From positions 1-25,223 of the forward strand of contig CAJUDC010000021.1 in the NCBI GenBank assembly GCA_910584955.1: a stretch of 25,223 nt of DNA, written 5' to 3'. The stretch comes from an uncultured Paraprevotella sp. GTDB lineage: Bacteria; Bacteroidota; Bacteroidia; Bacteroidales; Bacteroidaceae. A model generated the notes under the pieces. That model saw nothing but the letters and a program-made list of their open reading frames with translations, did not search any database and was not told the origin of the DNA. The position numbers and the translations under genes were made by a program. Of the stretch, positions 7,301 to 14,268 are shown piece after piece; the first letter of the stretch is position 1, and every line of letters begins with the position of its first letter.

Positions 7301-9599
7301 TGTCGAAATCCACACTCAGACGAGCTGTCTGCCCCGCAGGCAACAGGACGGGCGCCGTAAACGATTCGCCCCGATAAACAGGATACCGGATCTCTCCGCT
7401 CTTGTCCTGATCAAATTTTCGCATTATATAATAAGGAGTACCGTCGGGCCTCGTAAACGGCAGGAAATAGGACGCAAACAGTTCGGCGGCAACGGTAGCC
7501 GTCTGTCCCACCGGCTGGTCGCTGTAAGAAAGTGCGGCATCTTTCACCCACTTGTCTTCCATGACAAACCAGTCTGTTCCCGACAGGTTGTTATCGAAAT
7601 AATACTTCCAGCGCGGATAGTAGAAATCTTTCATCATACCGCCCCATTCCCGATACGAATAGTCGCGCAATCCTCCGCCATTGGCTTGTGCACGGTCGCC
7701 CCAAGTGGTAATCAGACGACGGGCATTGGCTTGCTCCAACCAATTCTTGTCGGCCACAGTAGTGCCAGACACCTCATCCGCAATATCACGTGCCATATTT
7801 GTCCAACGCCCCAGCATGAAGTTCCGGTTTGTGTTCAGCAGTATGTCCATATCCAGCAGCAACTGGAGATAAGCATCCCGACGAAGGGCGAAAGCCTCTT
7901 GGTTTCCGGACGAGTGAGCCGTCTGGATCGACTTGAGCAGATAATAAGCATAATCCGTCAATGCCTGGCGGGACAGATCGGTCAGGTCGTAGCTGTAATT
8001 CTCACCCGGCTGCGGGTTCTTCAGCAAGAGATGGGCCGCATCGATTACATCCTGCGAATCATAGAAGATGCCGGTACCGCCCCACGATGAAACGGCATTC
8101 ACCGTCAGGGAAGGACGGGCGCAAAGCACAGCCTCCATCGGTCCTTGCAAAGAAGTGGTACAGTTCAGCGAAGAATTGCGAAGCTTCTCCCAAGCGGCCT
8201 TCAAGTCTGCATTGTCCACCCCGTAACGGGCTACGGTATAATCGGCCATCCAAGCTTTCGGATCGGGCTTGGAAGCGTACCAGGGAAGTTCGAACAACGC
8301 GTCATACAACACCGGTACGGATTCTATGGCCTCGGGAGTGGCACCTATGCCCTTGATGTTGGTAAACTTAGCCTTGTCGGCAAAGAAACCTTCAATGGTT
8401 CCGTTCAACCGACCGAAGAATCCGGTACGTCCGCCGAAATTGGGAAGCATACACCATACGGCATCGTGCCCCTGATAGCTTCCGAAATGCGTATGAGCAT
8501 CAGAGAAAAGGTCCAGAACGACAAGTTTTCCTTTAGCTACCTTGTTCAGCACATGGTACTGGGCACCCGACCATTGCCAGAACTGGATAACCCATTTGGC
8601 ATCCGCCTTGGCATCGGTCATGGCTTTGGCTATCTTTTCGTAGGCGGCCGGCACATCAATGCCCGACGTATTGGCACCTTCGTGAAAGGGGTCCATACTG
8701 TAATAAGCCGATTCTCCCATCACTTCTTTCAGCCGGGCATAATATTTTGCCGATATATCGGCGAAAGCCGACGAATTGGGGTCCAGAATATACGGACGCA
8801 CAAATCCGCACCAACCTCCCTGATTGATGGCCGCATAACCTTTAGCACCAATGTCGCTCGGCACCATACCGGCATAACCGGGCAATACGGGCTGCATCCC
8901 CAGTTCACGCATTCGGGAAAGGATCTTACCGGCCAATACCTCCTGCCGGCGATACCACCATTCCGGATTTGGGCCGCCCCAACCTTCGAGATTGTTCATG
9001 CCCCACCAAGCCTGAAAACAAGGTCCGGCAATAAATTTATTGGCATCGGCCAGCGAATAACCGAGGTCCTCGACCAGCAGTTTCTTCCATACGGCATCCA
9101 GTCCCACGATCTGCAAAGGCATATTGATTCCGTGAAGGGCCATCCAATCGATTTCCTGCTGCCAGCGTTCCCATGTCCAGGTAGACATGGAATAGGAGAA
9201 CGTACAATAGTTCAGGTAATAGCGGTAATCCACCGAACATTCGTGCTTTTCCTCGACAGCGGGTGCCGGCAAAGCCACCGGAGCGAGATCGGTTGTCAAA
9301 TGGTTCCAAGCCAGATTCACATGGGCGTAATGGTTCAAATACCAATTAATGCCCGTAGCCACCGACAAAACCGTATTTCCCTTGATACAGGGCTTCCCTT
9401 CGGTAGACGCCGTAAGTACAAACACATCTTTCCCGACCGACAGGCTTTCGTCCACCACCAGTTGGAAACGGTCGGAGGTGCCCGGCCCTCCGATGCGGTT
9501 CAACAAGGCTGCCAACACCGGCGGGTTCTCCTCGGCCGCCTGTAACCATACGGGTACAGCGCTCACAAAGAACGCCAGACATAAAAAAAGTTTTCGCAT
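4368..9599 (-). CDS. Secreted alpha-N-acetylglucosaminidase (GH89, NAGLU family), multidomain
   Basis: GH89 enzymes cleave terminal alpha-linked GlcNAc from heparan sulfate fragments or mucin O-glycans. The 1743-residue product has a signal peptide (1-~21), a NAGLU N-terminal domain (~25-110), the TIM barrel (~120-445) and the helical C-terminal domain (~450-720). The likely catalytic acids are E307 (DPFHEG) and E423 (ATPEAIE). Their 116-residue spacing matches the 118 between E483 and E601 of the Clostridium perfringens enzyme. Added domains follow: a GEVED-like beta domain (~895-1065, AEMFRMVYDVLVNVT), flanking InlB/bacterial-repeat-like segments (~820-895, ~1070-1150), BspA-type LRR_5 pieces (~1160-1230, ~1385-1485) split by a LamG-like segment (~1235-1380), and a C-terminal tail ending GVYVVDGKKVIR. 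It has its own terminator. It is probably periplasmic or surface-exposed; the tail resembles type IX sorting tails but I cannot confirm export by that route. Confidence 0.93.
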   Translation of the reverse strand: MRKLFLCLAFFVSAVPVWLQAAEENPPVLAALLNRIGGPGTSDRFQLVVDESLSVGKDVFVLTASTEGKPCIKGNTVLSVATGINWYLNHYAHVNLAWNHLTTDLAPVALPAPAVEEKHECSVDYRYYLNYCTFSYSMSTWTWERWQQEIDWMALHGINMPLQIVGLDAVWKKLLVEDLGYSLADANKFIAGPCFQAWWGMNNLEGWGGPNPEWWYRRQEVLAGKILSRMRELGMQPVLPGYAGMVPSDIGAKGYAAINQGGWCGFVRPYILDPNSSAFADISAKYYARLKEVMGESAYYSMDPFHEGANTSGIDVPAAYEKIAKAMTDAKADAKWVIQFWQWSGAQYHVLNKVAKGKLVVLDLFSDAHTHFGSYQGHDAVWCMLPNFGGRTGFFGRLNGTIEGFFADKAKFTNIKGIGATPEAIESVPVLYDALFELPWYASKPDPKAWMADYTVARYGVDNADLKAAWEKLRNSSLNCTTSLQGPMEAVLCARPSLTVNAVSSWGGTGIFYDSQDVIDAAHLLLKNPQPGENYSYDLTDLSRQALTDYAYYLLKSIQTAHSSGNQEAFALRRDAYLQLLLDMDILLNTNRNFMLGRWTNMARDIADEVSGTTVADKNWLEQANARRLITTWGDRAQANGGGLRDYSYREWGGMMKDFYYPRWKYYFDNNLSGTDWFVMEDKWVKDAALSYSDQPVGQTATVAAELFASYFLPFTRPDGTPYYIMRKFDQDKSGEIRYPVYRGESFTAPVLLPAGQTARLSVDFDNNGVYDTSETVEALTVTVPENAVTGDVHARLVLSDGTSFVFALRQMDRITEPRTVSVLTADDTQGTVAIVGTTGNSVTNTDPVTLTATPVSGYDFLKWTDADGNTVSTKASYVYYGKDGATFTAHFIVNKWGMPQENLRDWQDVANYEQYVTTMTVTQNGHAPVEIYRASSCPEHFFHTTDVVEAPAGSSFTLAWKDTETANGLGYCRLSAYIDLNSDGDFDDEGEFIKVIGNKNTAGNTMLSDGSLAVLLPYDMPTGITHVRLRFDGSYSGEWDAVTDAKPAGAEMFRMVYDVLVNVTAEAAGPCEIKVVSSNEEAGTVDANGHTNPYQTVVGEDVILRAYPKEGYYLAGWKDPHGRWMPQSFMEGNKITFRPVESGTYTAVITKELPKTITLNGWEFKYTEDDGKLTLTEALSGSGALTLPAAYTYDGTSYPIVALAPDFLYGNEGVTALSLPATLTDLGAARTIFCNGEAGVQRVLALERPMGGKESWTLRAAFVNDGSAFNQWGSALLATGSNPFDNVYAKGFQFYLAKDGELRLKYDSGTEIKFTLRPAASFELVMEHPAEGAATVRLTNADGQSESKTCSGELNTLTHLSSAIPAGVGVSGLRFEREQTAGEADVLFKGCKNLTAIKVDGKNSMYSSYSSALYDKNKLQLLRYPEGATQRQHKLPATVERIAPNALYGVSILERVVATGAPALKKVDPTAFTATEAVLQVTPGQCRSGLGDGQLPLLVSAALNETVDAESVGAASVLEICAHTSRSGAFTADVPAVARWWTYTFENGKAVAACFPSDVYAVVTTDVLTSKIWRPADAFTFYRWGGAHFVEEDMTNREIIPSGLYMLMPKAGATAGKTVTFRMRTPVALSGETGWKGNASVAAAAVSHAYVYVPKEGLFRQSATVAPLTAYRLSEAGEPTLPFLIGDDDPTAVSDALGSGADPLVTVHSLSGTVLRAGVPLRAALQGLPAGVYVVDGKKVIR

Positions 9600-9644
9600 A
9601 GTATATCAATTAAGTTATTAAATAATACAGGATTGTTGTCTTCA

Positions 9645-9652
9645 CAAAAGTA
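9645..9652 (-). promoter_or_regulatory. -7 promoter box TACTTTTG of the GH89 gene
   Basis: TAnnTTTG match on the minus strand 46 bases before the ATG, implying a ~43-nt AT-rich leader. There is no clear -33 partner. With the terminator at 9718-9687 just upstream, the GH89 gene appears to be its own unit. Confidence 0.5.
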
Positions 9653-9686
9653 CGCAAAAAACAACGAACCGGAAGCGTATCATGCT

Positions 9687-9718
9687 AAAAAAAGTCCGGA
9701 AAATGAGATTTTCCGGAC
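9687..9718 (-). terminator. Intrinsic terminator of the NagB-like/PIG-L gene
   Basis: Perfect 11-bp stem (9694-9704 with 9708-9718, GTCCGGAAAAT / ATTTTCCGGAC), loop of 3, followed on the minus strand by seven T (9693-9687). It separates this gene from the GH89 gene. Confidence 0.9.
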
Positions 9719-9754
9719 AAAAGAGATACCAGTATCTTGTCGGTTTCGCCGTTG

Positions 9755-11746
9755 TCAAAGCGGAATATATTCTACAAAAGCCTCCATGGCCTCGTACGAA
9801 GCGAGCCCCAGGTTCTTGTACAACTCCGCCGTAGCATGGTTCCGATCCTCGGAACGCTGCCAGAACAACCGTTCGTCATTACCCAGGAAAGGAGCACTCT
9901 CCATCTGCGACTGATGTTTCAGGATCGCGTTACGTTTGGCCCGAAGTTCTTCGGGACTGATGGGTACCACCATCTCGATATGCTCTATCTCCCACTCGGC
10001 CCATGCACCGCGATACATCCAGATGCGGCAATCTTTCAACCATTCCGCACCGGCTTCTTTCTCCAGATCAACGGCGGCAAACACGGCATCCGTACATACA
10101 CGGTGCGTACCGTGAGGATCGGCCAGGTCGCCGGCCACAAATATCTGGTGGGGTTTCACTTCACGCAATAAGTTACGTACGATCTCCACATCGGCCTCGC
10201 TGATCGGGTTCTTCTGAATGCGACCGGTTTCATAAAACGGCAAATCAAGGAAATGCACCCGATCCAACGGTATACCGCTGTACATGCTGGCTATGCGGGC
10301 CTCGCCCCGGCGGATAAGTCCCTTGATGGTAAGAATATCGCGGGTGTCCAGATCATTCGCTTTCTTCCCGCCCAAGAACGAACGGATCTCGGCGTATTTC
10401 TTGTTAATCACTTCGTTCCCGCCTTCATCAAACAGCTGGTTAAACCCGTTTATGAAGTGAAGAAAACGAATCACTTCTTCATCCCCTACGGCAATGTTGC
10501 CCGATGTCTGATAAGCCACGTGCACTTCGTGCTTCTGCTTGACAAGCCGCTGCAATGTACCTCCCATAGAGATCACATCATCGTCGGGATGAGGCGAAAA
10601 GATAACAACCCGCTTCGGATAGGGTTTGGCACGCTCGGGACGATAGGTATCATCGGCATCCGGCTTACCTCCCGGCCATCCCGTAATCGTATGCTGAAGA
10701 TCATTGAAGATACGTATGTTCACCTCGTAGGCCGAACCGTACAGAGCCAGCAACTCGCCCAATCCGTTTTCATTGTAATCCTTGTTGGTGAGCTTCAGAA
10801 TCGGTTTTCCCGTAATGCCGCACAGCCATACGATGGCGCTGCGGATAAGTTTGTTGTCCCACTCGCACGACGTCACCAGCCACGGACGCTGAATACGTGT
10901 AAGATGGGCTGCGGCAGAAAGGTCAATCACCACATTCACATTGTTGTGCATTTGTAGGAACGATGCCGAAAGAGCATCGGTAATCCGCCCCTCGACCGCC
11001 GACTTGATGACATCGGCTTTTTCCTCGCCCCATGCCATCAGATAGATCTTACGGGCCGACAGGATGGTGCCCACACCCATCGTGACAGAACATAACGGAA
11101 CATTCTCCGTACCGCCGAACACCTTGGCAGCTTCGTTGCGCGAGGTATTATCAAGCAACATCAGACGTGTGCGCGAACCGACCTGCGAACCGGCTTCGTT
11201 CAACGCTATATTCCCCATCTGACCGATACCCAACACCAGTACGTCCATACCACCGAAACTATCGATCTTACGCTCATAATCCCGGCAATATTCGAGTACA
11301 TCTTCCTGCGGTATCGTACCGTCGAGTGTAAAGATACTTTCTTTGGGAATGTCTACATGCTTCAGAAATACCTCCTCCAGCGAGCGGAAATTACTGTTGG
11401 GCGCATCAGGCGTCAACGGATAATACTCATAAGCCGTAAAAACAACCACGTTACCGAAACTCAGTTCCCCGCACCGATGCATGGCAATCAGTTGACGGAA
11501 CAATTCCGTCGGCGTATTGCCACCCGACACACCTAAGACAAACTTCTGTCCGGCTGCCTGCCGCTCACGTATGGCATCGGCTATCTGACGGGCCACTTCG
11601 ACCGATCCTTCTTCCGCTGTAGCATAAATATCGGTAGAAAGTTTTTCAAGACGCGTCAACACGGAGCGCTCGATATTGTTATCCGGCCTATAATAGCGCG
11701 GCGACACCTGATTAAGAGAAATCTGTGAACTGAGATTCGTTTTCAT
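9755..11746 (-). CDS. NagB-like (glucosamine-6-P deaminase fold) / PIG-L deacetylase fusion
   Basis: The 663-residue protein has two domains. Residues ~25-285 follow the NagB/RpiA fold (VLGVSGGNTPTELF, YEYYPLTPDAPNSNF, VTMGVGTILSARKIYL). Residues ~378-600 are a PIG-L/LmbE deacetylase with the metal motif HPDDD (386-390) and DPHGTH (543-548). Bacteroidales have such proteins, usually annotated glucosamine-6-phosphate deaminase. By alignment to E. coli NagB, the catalytic D72, D141 and H143 are Tyr106, Met177 and Asn179 here; E148 is kept as Glu184. Deaminase activity is therefore doubtful, while the deacetylase looks intact. There is no signal peptide, so it is cytoplasmic. The ATG at 11746 is chosen over a TTG two codons upstream. 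Adjacency to the GH89 gene suggests amino-sugar use, but a terminator lies between them. Confidence 0.88.
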   Translation of the reverse strand: MKTNLSSQISLNQVSPRYYRPDNNIERSVLTRLEKLSTDIYATAEEGSVEVARQIADAIRERQAAGQKFVLGVSGGNTPTELFRQLIAMHRCGELSFGNVVVFTAYEYYPLTPDAPNSNFRSLEEVFLKHVDIPKESIFTLDGTIPQEDVLEYCRDYERKIDSFGGMDVLVLGIGQMGNIALNEAGSQVGSRTRLMLLDNTSRNEAAKVFGGTENVPLCSVTMGVGTILSARKIYLMAWGEEKADVIKSAVEGRITDALSASFLQMHNNVNVVIDLSAAAHLTRIQRPWLVTSCEWDNKLIRSAIVWLCGITGKPILKLTNKDYNENGLGELLALYGSAYEVNIRIFNDLQHTITGWPGGKPDADDTYRPERAKPYPKRVVIFSPHPDDDVISMGGTLQRLVKQKHEVHVAYQTSGNIAVGDEEVIRFLHFINGFNQLFDEGGNEVINKKYAEIRSFLGGKKANDLDTRDILTIKGLIRRGEARIASMYSGIPLDRVHFLDLPFYETGRIQKNPISEADVEIVRNLLREVKPHQIFVAGDLADPHGTHRVCTDAVFAAVDLEKEAGAEWLKDCRIWMYRGAWAEWEIEHIEMVVPISPEELRAKRNAILKHQSQMESAPFLGNDERLFWQRSEDRNHATAELYKNLGLASYEAMEAFVEYIPL

Positions 11747-11814
11747 ATTCAAACTGGATAAAGGATTAATAGTACATCATCCCCACCGGAAAACGTTGTC
11801 CGACAGGAACAAGG

Positions 11815-11822
11815 CAAATTTA
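11815..11822 (-). promoter_or_regulatory. -7 promoter box TAAATTTG of the NagB-like/PIG-L gene
   Basis: TAnnTTTG match on the minus strand, giving a ~65-nt leader. A TTTG lies about 24 bases upstream, slightly farther than the usual 19-21. Confidence 0.5.
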
Positions 11823-11879
11823 CAAAATCGAAACGTATTTCGGTCGCAAACCGACCGTTTTATTTCTATAAATAATCCT

Positions 11880-11930
11880 AAAAAAGAGCCCTCCGCCGCT
11901 TGTTCAAGAAGAACAAACCGCAGAGGGCTC
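11880..11930 (-). terminator. Intrinsic terminator of the cstA operon
   Basis: GAGCCCTC (11886-11893) pairs with GAGGGCTC (11923-11930), and an inner stem TTGTTC / GAACAA closes a 5-base loop. On the minus strand six T follow (11885-11880). It sits 25 bases after the outer-membrane protein gene. Confidence 0.85.
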
Positions 11931-11955
11931 CTTTATATCAGGTCAGACAATCCGC

Positions 11956-12432
11956 TTAGAAATACACACCGACGCCCACCTTGAATCCAACTTTACTGCC
12001 ATCAGCAAAGTCATTCAGGCTCATATCATAATATACGGCCGGCTCAACGGTGACATGCTTATTCAGGAAAAAAGCATAACCGACCTCGGGACACAATTGA
12101 ATATTGTTCACATTTTTGGTAATGTGTTCGTATTGCACACCGGTTCCCATGTAGACACCGTTCTGTTTGAAGTAGTAACGGACACCAAGTCCTGCCGACA
12201 CATTGTCGGTGTGACGAGTATGGTCGTATCCGGCTTTTGCATAAATCATCCACGCATCCTCCACAAAATAACCACTAAACAAGTCAACGCCCAAAGTCAC
12301 TTTCTCATTGGAACTGTAAGACAAGTTCAATCCCGACAATGAAGCGGATAAATACTTCGTATTCTTCTCAAACTGAGCATTCGCACTAACGGCTATCACC
12401 GCAAGTAACATGGCAAGAAATAATTTTTTCAT
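11956..12432 (-). CDS. Small outer-membrane beta-barrel protein
   Basis: The 158-residue product has a clear signal peptide (MKKLFLAMLLAVIAVSANAQ) and then alternating beta strands rich in Gly and aromatics. Examples are YLSASLSGLNLSYSS, WMIYAKAGYDHTRH, VGYAFFLNKHVTVEPAVYYDM and a C-terminal strand GFKVGVGVYF ending in Phe, as OmpA/porin-type barrels do. It would form an ~8-stranded barrel; its cargo or partner is unknown. The ATG at 12432 is chosen over a TTG three codons upstream because it starts the signal peptide. It lies 33 bases after the small membrane protein gene with no -7 box between, so it is probably the third gene of the cstA operon. Confidence 0.8.
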   Translation of the reverse strand: MKKLFLAMLLAVIAVSANAQFEKNTKYLSASLSGLNLSYSSNEKVTLGVDLFSGYFVEDAWMIYAKAGYDHTRHTDNVSAGLGVRYYFKQNGVYMGTGVQYEHITKNVNNIQLCPEVGYAFFLNKHVTVEPAVYYDMSLNDFADGSKVGFKVGVGVYF

Positions 12433-12465
12433 ACTATACAACTTTTAATTAAACAATGACCGGCA

Positions 12466-12699
12466 TTATTCTCCGGTTTTACGTTCTCTCATATCTTTCT
12501 TGCGCGCGGCCTCCATCTTTTCCTTCTTTCGATAAAGCCACCACAGCGCCACAATTATCAGTATGTTCACACCCACCGTCACTGCTATTTTTAAAGGCGA
12601 AGCCGTGCTCCGAGGAAGCCAGTAGGCGTAAATCGTGCCCGAATATATCAAAAAGGCTAATGGCATCCAAACCGATTTTTCTATTTTTGGCTTTTTCAT
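12466..12699 (-). CDS. 77-residue two-helix membrane protein coupled to cstA
   Basis: Its ATG overlaps the cstA stop in ATGA (12699-12696), a sign of translational coupling. It has two predicted membrane helices (~10-29 and ~36-56) and a strongly charged tail (YRKKEKMEAARKKDMRERK), which places the C-terminus in the cytoplasm if both helices insert. In Enterobacteria cstA is followed by the short soluble protein YbdD; this protein shows no resemblance to it, including no shared cysteine tail. I do not recognise a family. Position suggests an accessory subunit or stability factor of the CstA transporter, but that is inference. Confidence 0.8.
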   Translation of the reverse strand: MKKPKIEKSVWMPLAFLIYSGTIYAYWLPRSTASPLKIAVTVGVNILIIVALWWLYRKKEKMEAARKKDMRERKTGE

Positions 12700-14135
12700 A
12701 GGGGCTTTTCATTTATATTAAGTACCCAACGCAAAAAAAGACCGCCCGGCACCATCGATAAGGCGATTCCAAGCCCGCAACCGATCACGTAGGGCAAACG
12801 GAATCCTTCGGGTGCAACCAGGATGTAGGTAGTGCACACACAAGTCATGAACAAAGCCGGAAAAAGGGTGATATAATAGTTCTTCTTCCGGCGTGCCAAC
12901 CATACGGTAGCCGCCCAAAAGGTGAAGATGGAAAGCGTCTGGTTAAACCAGGCAAAATACCGCCAGAGTACATCAAAGTTAATATTCATCAAAACAGCAG
13001 CAATGACAAACAGGGGCAACGATATCCATAACCGACGCCACAACGTATGCTGCCGGTAATGCAGAAAGTCGGACGCTATGAGACGGGCGCAACGGAAAGC
13101 CGTATCACCGGATGTGATCGGAGCAGCCACCACACCCAGGACGGCCAGCACCGCACCAGCTGTCCCCAGCCAGTCTTTGCAAATAAGATTAACCAAGACA
13201 GCGGGATTCGCCTTCCCGTCGGGCGACATCAATGTCTGCAATGCTTCATAGCCTCCGGCAAATTTGATGGCAGCGGCGGCCCAGATCAATGCAATGACAC
13301 CTTCGGTGATCATGGCACCGTAGAACACCCGACGCCCCAGACGCTCATTCTGAATACAACGCGCCATCATGGGACTTTGAGTGGCATGAAAACCGCTGAT
13401 CGCCCCGCAAGCAATCGTTATGAACAACATCGGGAACAACGGCAGGTTCCGGTTGGGATGATGATTCGAAAACGCGTCGGTAATCTCCGGCATCCATCCC
13501 GGATGGGCAAATATGCCATAGAGAACTCCCAAAGCCATGATGAGCAACGCCACCCCGAATAAGGGGTAAATACGCCCGATCAGTGCGTTGATAGGAAGCA
13601 AGGTGGCCAAGATGTAATAAGCAAAGATAAGAATACTCCAGAAAACGGGCGTGCCCCATACGCCCCATTCCGTTGTCATAGAGGATAACAGGCCGGCAGG
13701 AGTAGTGACAAAAACGGTGCCCACCAGCACCATCAGCACGAGCGAGAACACACGCATGGTCTGCCGGATACCGTTACCCAATTCATCACCGACAATTTCC
13801 GGAAGGCTCGCTCCCCCTTTGCGTATAGAAATCATACCGGAAAGATAATCATGAACCGCTCCGCCGAAAATGGAACCAAACACGATCCACAGGTAGGCGG
13901 CCGGTCCGTATAATATACCCAATATGGCACCGAATATCGGACCGGTTCCGGCTATATTCAAAAACTGAATCAAATACACTTTCCAAGTGGGCATAGGCAG
14001 ATAATCCACCCCGTCCTGCCGGGTGAAGCAAGGCGTCTTCCGGTCGCTATCCGCCCCGAAAATTCTTTCTACAACAGCACCGTAAACGGCGTAGCCCACC
14101 AACAACGCCACCAGCGCCACACAAAATGTTACCAT
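12696..14135 (-). CDS. cstA: CstA-family transporter (carbon starvation protein A)
   Basis: CstA-family proteins are inner-membrane transporters; E. coli CstA and BtsT take up pyruvate, and CstA is also linked to peptide use. The 479-residue product is mostly membrane helices with family motifs: FLNIAGTGPIFGAILG (~58-73), HDYLSGMISIRKGGASLPEI (~95-114), GFHATQSPMMARC (~248-260) and APITSGDTAFRCARLIASDF (~338-357). It is shorter than E. coli CstA (~700 residues), as many Bacteroidota members are. It starts with ATG 22 bases after the predicted transcription start and is the first gene of a probable three-gene operon. Uptake of pyruvate would feed the NifJ encoded at 18507-22049, but the two are separate units. 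Confidence 0.93.
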   Translation of the reverse strand: MVTFCVALVALLVGYAVYGAVVERIFGADSDRKTPCFTRQDGVDYLPMPTWKVYLIQFLNIAGTGPIFGAILGILYGPAAYLWIVFGSIFGGAVHDYLSGMISIRKGGASLPEIVGDELGNGIRQTMRVFSLVLMVLVGTVFVTTPAGLLSSMTTEWGVWGTPVFWSILIFAYYILATLLPINALIGRIYPLFGVALLIMALGVLYGIFAHPGWMPEITDAFSNHHPNRNLPLFPMLFITIACGAISGFHATQSPMMARCIQNERLGRRVFYGAMITEGVIALIWAAAAIKFAGGYEALQTLMSPDGKANPAVLVNLICKDWLGTAGAVLAVLGVVAAPITSGDTAFRCARLIASDFLHYRQHTLWRRLWISLPLFVIAAVLMNINFDVLWRYFAWFNQTLSIFTFWAATVWLARRKKNYYITLFPALFMTCVCTTYILVAPEGFRLPYVIGCGLGIALSMVPGGLFLRWVLNINEKPL

Positions 14136-14159
14136 AACAGATTTATTTTTTAGCGACTA

Positions 14160-14167
14160 CAAAAATA
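14160..14167 (-). promoter_or_regulatory. -7 promoter box TATTTTTG of the cstA operon
   Basis: TAnnTTTG match on the minus strand, 25 bases before the cstA ATG. No consensus -33 element is seen. Confidence 0.45.
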
Positions 14168-14206
14168 ACAAATTAGGAAGGAACCCTTTGCATTTCTTCA
14201 CAAAAC

Positions 14207-14238
14207 TTTCCGTATGCCGCCAAAATAGTTTAACTTTG
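14207..14238 (+). promoter_or_regulatory. Promoter TTTC-N20-TAACTTTG of the second GHL10 gene
   Basis: The -7 box TAACTTTG is at 14231-14238. TTTC at 14207-14210 is one mismatch from TTTG, at the correct 20-base spacing. Predicted start is near 14241, so translation begins at 14269. Confidence 0.65.
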
Positions 14239-14268
14239 TGACCGTTTTTCATCTATCGGCATTTGCTC

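Noticed and set aside
4341..8090. A 1249-codon open frame antisense to the GH89 gene
   Set aside because: It lies wholly within the well-supported GH89 gene on the other strand, is Arg/His/Gly-rich low-similarity text, and crosses the minus-strand terminator and coding motifs; it is a codon-bias shadow.
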